A stretch of 32,792 bases of DNA. Origin: Mnemiopsis leidyi. Lineage: Eukaryota; Ctenophora; Tentaculata; Lobata; Bolinopsidae. Positions 1-11,700 of this stretch are shown here, piece by piece. Position 1 is the first letter of the stretch; every line of letters begins with the position of its first letter. Where the stretch lies: contig JH152696.1 of assembly GCA_000226015.1 (NCBI GenBank), forward strand, positions 528,375 to 561,166, written 5' to 3'. A program made the translations under genes and the position numbers. The notes beneath the pieces were generated by a model. The model saw nothing but the letters and a program-made list of their open reading frames with translations, was not told the DNA's origin and did no database searches.

Positions 1-296
1 TATATCAAGTAATATTAAGACCTAGATTGTACTTATATATTCAACTAATATAAAGACTACGATTGTACTTATATATTCAAGTTATATAAGCCTAGATTGT
101 ACTATATATCAAGTAATATAAGCCTAGATTGTACTATATATCAAGTAATATAAGCCTAGATTGTACTATATATCAAGTAATATAAGCCTAGATTGTACTA
201 TATATCAAGTAATATAAGCCTAGATTGTACTGTATATACACCAAGTAATATAAGCCTAGATTGTGCTATGTAGATCAAGTAATATAAGCCTAGATT
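1..296. repeat. 32-bp minisatellite
   Basis: Unit reads tcaagtaatataagcctaga then ttgtactatata, about nine copies. The middle copies are nearly identical and the edges are diverged. The array is cut by the window start. Confidence 0.92.
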
Positions 297-1257
297 ACTA
301 GGGTGGTGGCAACCACCCCATAAAAGACACTTTACCCGAAATTCTTGAATCTCGAGACTATTCTCAAACAATTTCTCGTCCAATTTTAGCCCAGGTTCAA
401 AAAAAAGAAAAAAAGTTGCCACCCTCTAGTGTGACAACATGAAGTGTGGTATACGACAAGAAATTCTGGCGTTAACCGCTTTACAGTACATGTCAATGTA
501 ATTTATTATCGGGCCTGTGCAGTACTAATACCTTTATTATACTTGCAATCCCCCTGAACAATTTAATCAGTTTATAGCTTAAACGTTCTATGCCTTGCTA
601 TAACTGTTTGACGTTACACGCTACAGTTTTATAGTATATGCAATGCAGAATGTGATATCGATGAATTGGTTAAAACGTTCTGTGTTGAGCTAAGTTTGTT
701 TAAGTATTTGCTTGCTGCGTCGATGGCATTGTTTGATTTATATTCATAGATTTGAGTCTTGTAATTATGCTTTCTGAACTTTCCTGTAGTCTACCAAAAT
801 CCTTAGTCCGAAAGGACTAAGTTATATCACATGTGATCACCTGCAGAAGACTTAGAGTTCTAGATTTAGACTTGAACAAAATTTAATCTAATTCTAATTC
901 TGTCCCTGATAAGTTATTAGTACCGTCCTCTTACAAACGATCTTGCTCAACCATTCATAATTCTTAATTTAATCGGAGTAGCATTAGTACACCGTGATTT
1001 CTCCTAAATTCGCAATGAAAGAGACACAAAAGCGCGCGTCTGGGATAAGCTCCGTGAACCGACAAAGATGCAGCAGATTCTCTGCAACATCTGTTTCAAC
1101 ATTTGGCAGACAATTTGGAGGCCTGTTTGAAACAAAGCGGAGCGAGGAGGGTATATCCTGGGAGCAAGAAGATGGGCAGGTGGCACCATCATGCTCCTCG
1201 CACCACATTCAAAGCATCCCTGCAGGGGTACCCGCAAAGTTTGGGAGATGTATTGGA

Positions 1258-1569
1258 TGAGGTAGCCAACCCCCATAACCCCACCCAATAAGACCACTTT
1301 TGAGTTGCGTGGAATGGGGTAGCCAACCCCCATAACCCCATCCAATCAGACCACTTTTGAGTTGTGTGGGATGGGGCAGCCAACCCCCATAATCCCACCC
1401 AATCAGACCACTTTTGATTCGTGTGGGATGGGAAAGCCAACCCCCATAACCCCACCCAATTAGACCACTTTTGAGTTGTGTAGTATTGGGTTGCCAACAC
1501 CCCCCAATAAGACTACTTTTGAGTTGTGTGGGAAAGATAACCACCCTCCTGCACCCCACCCAATGAGAC
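1258..1569. repeat. 59-bp minisatellite, C-rich with CCAAT motifs
   Basis: Five to six copies of a unit with gtagccaacccccataaccc, cacccaatcagaccac and ttttgagttgtgtggg. The complementary strand is G-rich (gggtggggttatggggg). The last copy is diverged. Confidence 0.92.
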
Positions 1570-1795
1570 CTCTCTAATAGCCGTGTCTCCCAGGCCCGGT
1601 CAGTTCTACACTCTTTTAATGTGTCGGACAAAGTCGGGGATAAAACCTCCGTCGATAAGTACAGGTCGTTAGTGCTGGATAATTTGGCAGTGCAGTAGAT
1701 TCGTCTGGACGCTGACATGATGTGTAGTTGACAAGGGCCAGTGTAGAGGTCTGTTACCAGACCAACCTTGTCTGGAATGTAACCTCAGATTTGTA

Positions 1796-1849
1796 GTCAA
1801 GCAGGCTAGTGTAGACTTATTGTCCAGCCCTGGCTAGCCACAGCTTGAC
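1796..1849. repeat. Imperfect hairpin
   Basis: gtcaagcaggctag (1796-1809) pairs with ctagccacagcttgac (1834-1849) as two 5-7 bp stems with an internal bulge. Confidence 0.4.
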
Positions 1850-2619
1850 TAACAGGGGAATCTGGATTTAAGGGACATTTTTCTGTCTGAACTGGTATTC
1901 TGTGGGAATGGTTGCGATGTATTTTACGTGAACGTCTAAGATTGCATCACAACAGTGCGAATGCAATGTTAACCAATTTGAGTAAGCTACTTTCTAGTCA
2001 GCGAAGACTTTAAGAATAGAATAGTACACTGCGGTTCATGACAACAACTAGTACTGCATGTCTTAAGGCATTCCAACTGTTTAAAAAGAAAATAAGTGAG
2101 AGCTACAAGCTATAAAATTAAGTGCTGTTTATTTAAGACTAAGTCCTAGAGAAAATTAGTTTAAGAGGCTGAAGTGCCTCAAAGTCTGGTGTCCCAACTT
2201 TAACCACAGCCATGTAACTATCTAGAGCACTAGTGGCCTTATTTTATGCTACGCTGTCAGTCATTTTCTTTAAACTCTTTTGTTGAATAATGTGAATATT
2301 AACATCATGCTTAACAATCTACATGACTTCAAAATTTCTCATATTTCCGGTTAATTTTCTTCACGCTTAAACCTGAACTATCTGTGAAATCTGAACTATC
2401 TGTGAAATCGTCTAAGCAGCAACAAAAATTCTAATTCTCACGATTACCATCAGCATCATCGACGTTAATATTTACTGAGGTTTCGCCAGAATGTTCTTCC
2501 TCCTTAAACAATAGCGATTGATTTAAATAATGAATAAAGTAACTAATTTCGTCACTGTAAATCTAATCTGGACAAATCACAATTAAGGTTGAATAATCCA
2601 TGTGATTGAACACACCTAG

Positions 2620-2745
2620 GTCGAGCTACAATGACGACTCGGATGCCAGCTCTATCTTCAGCGACACGAGCTCAGTCATGTCAAGCGAGGTAGAATCTAC
2701 TTCCGAGAGTGTTTCCGTAGTTGATAGCGACGAGGAACGATCAAG
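2620..2745 (+). CDS. DVL: DVL exon: Ser/acidic linker before PDZ
   Basis: Reads [11 protein letters not shown] then MSSEVESTS and VVDSDEERS, matching the MSSELE..DSDED linker of vertebrate DVLs. Acceptor cacctag at 2619, donor gtaaga at 2746. It ends in phase 2, which fits the next exon at 9764. The upstream partner exon is outside the window. Confidence 0.85.
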
Positions 2746-5700
2746 GTAAGAGAAGAATGCTATGCAAAATATTTCATGTATGTCATGAATATGTTATGAA
2801 TGTGTTACGTGTGTGATTTGAGTATGTTTTAACTGTTTGTTGAGCTGCTGCTATAGCTGGGTAGTGAGTAATGTTAGGTTCGACCCCCGACATTCTGGGT
2901 CGCTCGTTTGTTCTCTCTGTTACATACAGAGATTTTAAAACACCTACTTCACATGCGTAATATGTGTTTTTATTATTTCTACGGTTTTATGTCTTTCTTT
3001 TCTTTCGCTTGTCCGCTACAGAAGCTACGCTCGTCTCCAAGAAAATGTAATCTGAGATTTTTTTCTTATCGAACATGATATTTAATGATCTTAATCACAT
3101 TTTCTTCTTTAAACACAGGTGTTTTTTATTTTCCGATTGAGGCTTTATGCACTCCTGATTAACTTAGGAGTGCGTAAGCATCTGTTAGGGTCCATCTCCT
3201 TATCTTAATTTCTTTTTAACATGTTCTTAAAAATCATGGGCACGACAATTCACCCTGCCGACTTATCGATTTAATTATGTCGCATATATAAATTCCTGCC
3301 CTAAAATACGACCGTAACGAATATATTAAGTTAGACCAAATATGTTAAAATTTAGTAAATTCCCAAGGCCACCCCTCTTCCGATAATAATCTCGACCTGA
3401 CTCCAAGATCGTCATGACAACATGAAAATGTTGCCGTGATCCCTCCATTGTAGTAATAATTAAATATATGACACCCGCTTTCTCCCTGTGAGTCTCCCCT
3501 CACTGGGCCGGGTAAACTGATACTAGTCCTCGTTCTCGACCTGATCGGACTACAACCATTATATTGCATTAGTTCGGGAATTTGATATATATTTGAAAAT
3601 TATTTAGGTCAGCTGCCCTTTTGCTACATTCTATTGAACGAGTGAGAGAGAGAGCTCCTTTGCCGTTTTCTCTTCGGTTGTTGTCGCCGATTTCTCCTTT
3701 GTCCGAACCGTCAGTTCTGGTTGAATCACAGTTTGTTGAATCTAGCTTTTGTAGTTCACTCTTACGACAAAACTTAGACTAAGTTTGGTTGAAGCGTTTT
3801 AACTGAGCTGGCTATTGAAGAGAAGACACATGTACCTTTACATACCTTATTGAAGGAAGTCACATACCTTTAGATACCCTATTGAAGAGTAGACACATAC
3901 CTTTAGATACCTTCCCATGATCCTGAGTCTACCCTGGCCCTCATTAAACGTAGACAAATAGATGTGCACACTTTAATGACATTAATCCACAAGATGGTAT
4001 CTGTAAGTCACCGTCCTCTTGTTTAAATGGGTTGCCAGGATTGGTGTCCTTAGTCCCGATAACTACATTTCCACTCAGAGTCCCGTCTCTATATCACCTG
4101 TCTTCTAATTTCTCTACTTTGTATTGTCTTCATACCAGTTTTTTGTAGATCATAGATTTTGGTGACAGGTATTGAATACATAATTGCCTTTTTAGACAGA
4201 TTTTCAGACGTTTTGCTTCAATACATTCATAAAACCTATCTATTCATAAAACCTATCTATTTGACACTTGAACTAAGCCAGTCCCAGCTCAGACACCTGA
4301 ATATACGTCCTCGATACGTTAGTAGTGCATTGGAACCTGAAAAGTAAGCAACCCTATCTATTTGAGTAGCTTTTCTTCTCAATTTCTATCGACAGCTACA
4401 TGCTTACAATAAATACTTAACATTATGCAAAACACGTACATGTCATAACACTCAACTTTACATCAACAACACAGAACACATGTGAAATACAACGAGTGTT
4501 TTAGTCGCTCAACACAATGAAACATTCGCATAGCAACATGTTGAATGATGCAATGTTACTAGTACCACCAATAATTCTAACTCATGGTTTGTATTAAACG
4601 AGCACTTTCTAGACTGTCAGACTGTCTATCTTAATTTGAGAGACAAAAGTTGTCCTTACCAGGCTTACCAGGCTTACCAGGCTTACCAGGCTTACCAGGC
4701 TTACCAGGCTTACCAGGCTTACCGAGGTTAGGGAATTTTTGAGGTCGTGCTGTCAAAATTGCTATCTTTTCGTAAAATAACCAAATTGTCGTCATTTTGG
4801 GTGTCGTTTTCATGAAAATTCAATGAACATACCGTTTGTTTTAAACAGACATTTATGTTTCGAGAAAAAGACGATATTCCAGGAACTTTCAGGAATGCTG
4901 TCCATTGTAACGATTTCAATTTTTCATTTCAGTCACCTGACGCTTACTTTTTTAAAAATTTGTTAACCCATAGTTATATAATCAGCCACGAATCACGGTA
5001 CTATTTATAGATCCTGCCGCGATACTATATATAGTACGAGGCTCTCAATATAACAGGAGAGCTCTATCGTGCCAGGCTTCTTTTCTCCGATCTCATACCA
5101 TTTCCCCATTCTCTAAGTGATTATTCTAGTGCCGCCTCTCCACTACAATTCTCGCTCCAAAATGACGTCACAAACTCACCTACCTTGTGTCCTTAACTTT
5201 GTCACCCTGACTGTGTCACTAATTAAAACTGAACAGTCTGCAATCACACGTGACAGCACCAAATTTGTCCCCACATTTTCAACCTTGAACCCCCAAATTC
5301 AATAAACAATTACCAAACACACCCCCACACGTGCATCACCACATACTGCACTCAACATACCAGCACGTCATAACATATTCACACTCGCACACATGGATTT
5401 AGAACCGATTCACGTTCCTCCGCTAAGCCCAAGATTCACCCCATTATGAGCACTTGTTCCGGAGCAGTTCGACACGACTCTAATTATTTTCCGAGCGGCT
5501 GACTTTTCACCTACTCAAACGTGCCACTAAAATATTTACTACCTACAGTTTGGTTTGAGTGTCACTCCGGTTGTTTCTGGTTTTCCTGCTCCTTTCTTTT
5601 TGTGTTCGATCTACTCGTTCTATTTATATCTCTTTATTTACTTCAGTTGCACAGTTACCCGTGAAATCTAGAGTACTGCGGTACTAAATTACTAAAATTC

Positions 5701-8700
5701 AACTACGAATTTAGTTGGACAATGCTTAAAATTTGTGATTAAAATTTAATTAAAATCATTTGTTCACCAAAAATCAGTCGACACTCTTCACTCTAACTCT
5801 TCTTCCACCCTAATTCTTACAATTCCTTATCCCCCACCTGCATCCTTTCTCCATACAAGTACAACTCATTCTAGACCTACACAACAACATTACACACCCG
5901 TTACCACTCAGTGCGCAACTCTGAGAGTCGAGCTTGAACTCGAAATGAGAACCTGAAAAAGGTTTTCTCCCCGCTTGAAACCACAAGTACAACTCATGAT
6001 ACTCCTCTCTCTCCCTCTCTCACCTTCTCTCTCCCTCTCTCTCTCTCTCTCTCTCCCTCTCTCACCTTCTTCTTCCTCTTATATTAAATGCAGGCAGCGC
6101 CAGGCGCTAACCTCACCAATCCTTCGTCATCCTCCCTACAGTCATTACTCAGCCGGGATTACATTATAATATGGAGTATTAAGCATAATTTCATTCTCAT
6201 TTGTTCTGGCTGTGTTAACGCTTCACAGCGGTGATGCAGTCTTTCCCACTTGATTTTTGTATCTGTGTGTATCCGGAATCCAGTCAGGCTATTTGTAAAA
6301 ACTCACTGCATACTTGTAATTCCATAAGATGTGCCTCATGTCAATTTTCGGTTATATTTAGGTGCAAAGGTGTGCAAATCTAATTTTACAGTTTGCTTTG
6401 ATATCTCCTGCTTCGGAAAATCTGAAATAAGCCGTAAATTTGTCCGGCTTTAGCATCATGCAGCGATGCCCTTTTCCTGGAACTAATTGCCTATCATTTG
6501 GACGGAATGACGCAAGACAAGACATCGTGTCACGCTTTATTATCTACAGCCTACTTTCCTCGCTTTCTAGCTCTTGATATTTTCCCATCGACCCATTATT
6601 GCACATAAGTATTTTCGGTAAGTTAGTTACGATAATATGTAACTACAAATTGTATCTAATCGTCCCTTTTCTGAAATGTCCTGATTTTCGCCGTTGCTCC
6701 AGGAATTAGGATTACGCCTCTTCAGCATCTGAGCAGTCGTTATTTTGGGGAGGGGTCACAAATTTTTCATATAACGTCGCGTGGGAGCGTTACTCGATAC
6801 TGATCGGTTGTATCTTACCTCTCAATGGTCAATCGCTTTTACACTCGCAAAAAAGGTGTGACCTTTTTCCAAAAATAACATTCTTCATAATTTGGGAAAT
6901 CTAAAACGATGGCGGGCAACATTTGCTCGGGCGCTTTCATGTAATTCACTATTAAAAACCTCCATATTGTTTTATTTTAATACAGTCTCGTATCAAGCAT
7001 TACGCAACCTTTGTGCTGTATTTTGACGGGTTTTAACACTTAAGTGCTACGTTCAAAGAATCGTGAAAATAATGCGATGTAACGATTAATATCAGAATAT
7101 AGTCCAGCTTCTCCGTTGTACATACTTGATTCCTCCTCTTGAGTGTGGTATTTTGCATTGGTCGTTGAAATTTCTCGGTCAGAAAACAGATTTGTCTACT
7201 TTTCTGCAGTGCATCTAGTTTTTTACAGTTTTCTGATTTACTAGATTGTACCCATTAAGCTCGTTAAAATTGCCACCTGCGTAGCGCCATGGGATTACAG
7301 AACAGAAGATTATTAAATAGATGATAAACGAATATTGATGACGTCATAATACAGTCCAGTGGTTTCATTCACCGAACTATTGTATATCGGGATTCCAGAA
7401 AAGTATTGCACATTCTTGGATGTTCTTTAAGTTGCCCTGAAATAAATCTTAACAAATTGCTAATCATGTTTCTCTTATTCTTATATCCAGGCGTAGCTGG
7501 GCTAACATACATTTGCCCTTGGTAAACTCTAAAATAAGTCTATTTACAGATATTTAAATAAACGTGTAAAAATGTCTATAACTTCTGTTCGTAGAAATGT
7601 TATACCAGACTATTATGTCTAACACGACATGTATTTGAAATTGTGTTAAAGGTAGTTCTGCCTATGTTATTTATAGCAGTGTTGAGCACACTTTGTACCT
7701 TATTTTCACGTTAAAATGTTTTTATTGTTTTTATAAGTAACGTTTTGAATGAAGCAACAGTCCAAGTCAAGTCCAGATAAGTTTCAAGTTAAAGTCCAGC
7801 TACTATACGTTAAACTCAGCTACTTCACGTCAAAATCCGGCTATTTCACGTAAAAGTCGAGCTACTACACGTTAAAGTCGGCTCTACTTCACGTCAAAAT
7901 CCGGCTATAATCCGATACCCATTATCCGGTCTCACATATGACGCATTATCCCAGTTGGCGTGGAAGCCCAGTAATGTGACCCATTAGCTCTGCTGGTTGT
8001 TCAAGCACACCTGGCGTTCCTTCCATCCAGCACGGCTAACTTTATCATAGTTTTATTGAGTTGTAACTCTTCTCTTTACACGGCTAACTTTATCATAGTT
8101 TTATTGAGTTGTAACTCTTCTCTTTACACGGCTAACTTTATCATAGTTTTATTGAGTTGTAACTCTTCTCTTTACACGGCTAACTTTATCATAGTTTTAT
8201 TGAGTTGTAACTCTTCTCTTTACTGCTCTGCATTATAGTATATATGTATGTGTTGTATTCAGTTTGTGACGGGATATGTTTTTCTGTTTCGTTAAGTTCG
8301 GTATGTTGTCCTAATTTGAATTCTTTGAATTTGTCAGTTCTTCGGAAGACCATTTTGGTCTTGTTTCTACATGATGGTAAAATTCCATTTTGCTACTTTT
8401 TCCGGCCATTACATTAAATGTATTAAAACAGTTTTCTATACACTTTGTACAACATCGAATATCTATTAAACATTTCCGCTACTTAAGCTTGTGTTGGAAT
8501 GTAAACATTATGATTCTTAGTCTATACTAGTTAGTTTAATTTTCCTATAACCCCGGCCCTTGCTATTTTTATCGTATGTGACTCAGTTTTACACGAGCTA
8601 TGACTATCGTTAAGGATGATAATTATGGTTGTTACCGTTTTCATAATACTTTAAACCTTTTTAAAACTCTCTAAACTAGTTAACGTTTGTTCCGCAATAG

Positions 8701-11700
8701 AGTTGACGTGACGATTTGCGTGTTTCACGGATATTTTCTGAGGCGGATCTTCTCTGTGGTTTACACTTTAGTTTGCACTGAATTTTACATAAAAGGTTGC
8801 ATGTAGTTTACCCTGTAGTTTCCACAGTAGTTAGCATTTTAGTTAACACTGCCAATTACACTGCACTGTAGTTTGCACTGCAGTTTACACTCGCTCGTCT
8901 ACTTTTTATAACACTGTACACCTCTCCCTAATTCATTGTGATATCACTTTATATGAACCCGAGCTTTAAATACCGGACTTGTCAACAAAAGCAATGATGA
9001 TGATTCATCGAAAATGCACACTTCATTAGCCGACTTACACCGTCTACATTTTCCTCGTAATAATCAATTTCCCGCCAAAATCCCTGGATCATCTCAGAAC
9101 GAGTGGGACTCTACATATTTCAAATATCGTCATGTAACTGACACTTAGATCACGATCTATTTTAGACTTACAATTGATGTACAGTCTGTTCTGCTTAATA
9201 TCATGATTCGTTTAGCTTTGTTTAAATTTCCGGAGGATCGCACCTCAGCTCAACTTGCTCTCAATTTGAAATGCGCGTGCGTTACAAAATCTATACGTGA
9301 TTCTTTTTTGAAACAACTCTCCTCGTTTTTTGCTTGCGATTATCTTGCTCCTCTAACAATCTGACATGACGTTACGTTCTATCTGCTAAACGAGAACTTC
9401 AAATCAGTGAAAGTGTTGAGATGACGGGGGAAACTATTTTAGTTACACCACCACCTAAAGGCTTCTTGTACGTGGTTTTGTCTGTTTCTGTTCTCTGCAT
9501 GTATATATGTATTTTTGTTTGTTCATTCTGGTCTTTTTGTTTTTGTATTTTGTAAGTGGTTTTTGTTTGTTTGTAAATTTGTTTGTTATATGATATCTTC
9601 ATAGCAAGTAGCAACATCCTAGAACTCCAAAAGAACGGGACTGGTAATATAAATGCAGTTATCTGTTAAGAAAGTAAGACGTTCTATAAATAATAAATCA
9701 AATGTGTTTGCTCGACTACATCTAAAAAGTTTAGTACCACAAAGTCACCCCTGACTCCCCCAGAGAATCACGACAAAGACAGCGACGTCGGAAGCGCAAG
9801 AAGCAGATCAAGCCGCCGACACGGTGTGCGTCACTAAGCAGCATGACAGAGTCCAGTTCCTCCCTCCACTTCATCACCGTTACTCTGGACATGGAGGCGT
9901 GTTCATTCCTGGGCTTCAGCATCTACAGTAGTGGAGATAGTGGTGAGTACCTGGGTTAGCTGGGGTGTCGGGGTTCTTTCCTGGGCTTCAGCATCTACAG
10001 TATTGGAGATAGTGGTGAGTACCTGGGTTAGCTGGGGTGTCGGGGTTCTTTCCTGGGCTTCAGTATCTACAGTAGTGGAGATAGTGGTGAGTACCTGGGT
10101 TAGCTGGGGTGTCGGGTTTTAGCTGGGTTGTCAGGGTAAGCTGGGGTGTCGGAGTTAGCTGGGGTGTCGGAGTTAGCTGGAGTGTCGGAGTTAAAGGGGT
10201 GTCGGGGCCGAATAAGCTGGGGTGCCAGAGTTAGCTCGTACGAAACGAAGTTATTCAATTTTACAAACTGATATTTTCGTTACCGTCAAATACCTGCCCT
10301 CCTTCTGTTCAAGAAGGTAGTTAATAAAATGCTTTAAAGAGTTGAATGAGTGCAATTATTTGAGAAAACAGGACTGAAACTTCTTTTCTTATGAAATTTA
10401 CGCAGTAAACTGTACAGTATTGCATAATATCATTATCTGCAATCGATAACTTGAAATATTTATTGTTTTATGATCACCACACGCTATTTGCATCCAAAAG
10501 ACATACTGTCTCACAATCTACTAATTGTTTAAAACTTTAAAAATGTTTACCGCACATTCCGCAGCTCCAATACCTGTGGTTTTTTCGCGACCCTCAACTC
10601 TATGCCTTATCTAATTCTTGTTACATTTTTCTTTGTGTTGGGCTGTTAGGGCGGGCTTCAGTGAAATATCTACCTTTAAATTTCTATCCCCCAAAACTGA
10701 AAATTGTAAAATTTCAACGAATTCATGGCAATTTTATTGTTTTAATTAACAACTTGTTTCTCAGCTATGCCTGGTATTTACGTTGGGCAGATCTACAAAG
10801 GAGGAGCGGTGGAGGCAGATGGACGGATATCCTCCAATGATCTGATCATGAGCGTTAACGACATCTCCTTCGAGAACATTGGAAATGGGGAGGCAGTTAA
10901 GATTCTACAGGATATCGCCAAACAACCGCAACCTGGACCTATCAAGCTTGTCGTTGGTATGTTGTTAGAACTGGCATACAGTATTACAGTACTGACTTTT
11001 AAGTTTCAACTGAAAATCTGTCACTATAACTCACACAGGAAATAAGTAACAACATAAATAAATTTTATTAAAGGGTGGTACTTTTTCAATCGTTTAGCCT
11101 GTTGCGTTATACCGACGATAAGTTATATTTGAAATATTGATTGTCTCAACATAGTCTTAATCCTCTCAAACTGTAAGATAACAGTGCACTGTTGAGCAGC
11201 GTACATACAGAAGTCGTTCAATCTCTTGATGCTTGATAAAAATCCAGGATGAGCTGCGTTGTTATTATATCGGTGTTAAATTGCTTTAAAGTTCCATACA
11301 CTTTAGTATATCAACGCCACTTGCGAATATTTATTATTGCTTACTAAAATTTAAAGAATTTTCCCACTATGTGTGTCATTAGCTCAGAAGATATGCAAAA
11401 TTGTTGAGTTGCTCTAGATTCTGCCAAGTTTTTTGTTTTTATTACTAGGTAAGTTAGATGTGTACGTGATTTGCCACATCTTAAATTTCCGCTTATCCGC
11501 TAAGTTATAGATCTATGTCTCATAAACATCCTTTGTAAGTCCCATTAATATGCCAACCAAAATCCGCTCGTTCAATAGCTTGTTCAATAGCTTGTTCAAT
11601 ATGATCAAAGACATTGCGATTTCTAGATTTATCATTTCTAGGAATTTTATCCTCAAAATAAAAACCGGAACATTTCTCGAGCAGCCAACAAGTCGACTAA

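Larger units (their letters stand above)
1..2619. other. DVL upstream intron (DIX-side exons not in window)
   Basis: No coding exon is found here. It holds two minisatellites (1-296 and 1258-1569), an imperfect hairpin (1796-1849) and AT-rich single-copy sequence. The exon at 2620 begins mid-codon, so this should be intron of DVL. Confidence 0.6.
2746..9763. other. Large DVL intron (about 7 kb)
   Basis: It joins two exons in matching phase 2, so no exon is missing. It holds a 9-bp array (4654-4723), a CT tract (6003-6078), degenerate repeats (3825-3915, 7785-7910, 8760-8895), a perfect 4x48 bp array (8031-8222) and a Pol III-box-like segment (2854-2887). No coding gene is supported on either strand. 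Confidence 0.75.

Noticed and set aside
1..296. CRISPR-like regular repeats here and at 21006-21604
   Set aside because: Repeats are contiguous with no unique spacers, and the window is animal DNA.
994..1260. 88-codon + frame upstream of the minisatellite
   Set aside because: No recognisable motif, overlapped by - strand frames of similar length, and it runs into the repeat.
1004..1718. Several - strand frames with repeated GLWGLA or GWGYGGWL
   Set aside because: They come from the 59-bp minisatellite; no conserved domain and no consistent gene structure.
4631..4813. - strand frame with repeated KPG, collagen-like
   Set aside because: It is the translation of the 9-bp array inside a DVL intron and has no flanking collagen sequence.
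8056..8238. + strand frame of repeated [16 protein letters not shown]
   Set aside because: The 48-bp period is a multiple of three, so the repeat stays open by arithmetic; no other coding sign.
9147..9366. Stop-free + frame of about 70 codons without ATG ([20 protein letters not shown] onward)
   Set aside because: Looks somewhat protein-like, but I recognise no family and chance is enough in 7 kb of intron; a translated search of transposon proteins would decide.
10767..11045. Stand-alone small PDZ protein
   Set aside because: The reading past 10956 is intron. The PDZ half joins in phase with the DVL exons on both sides.
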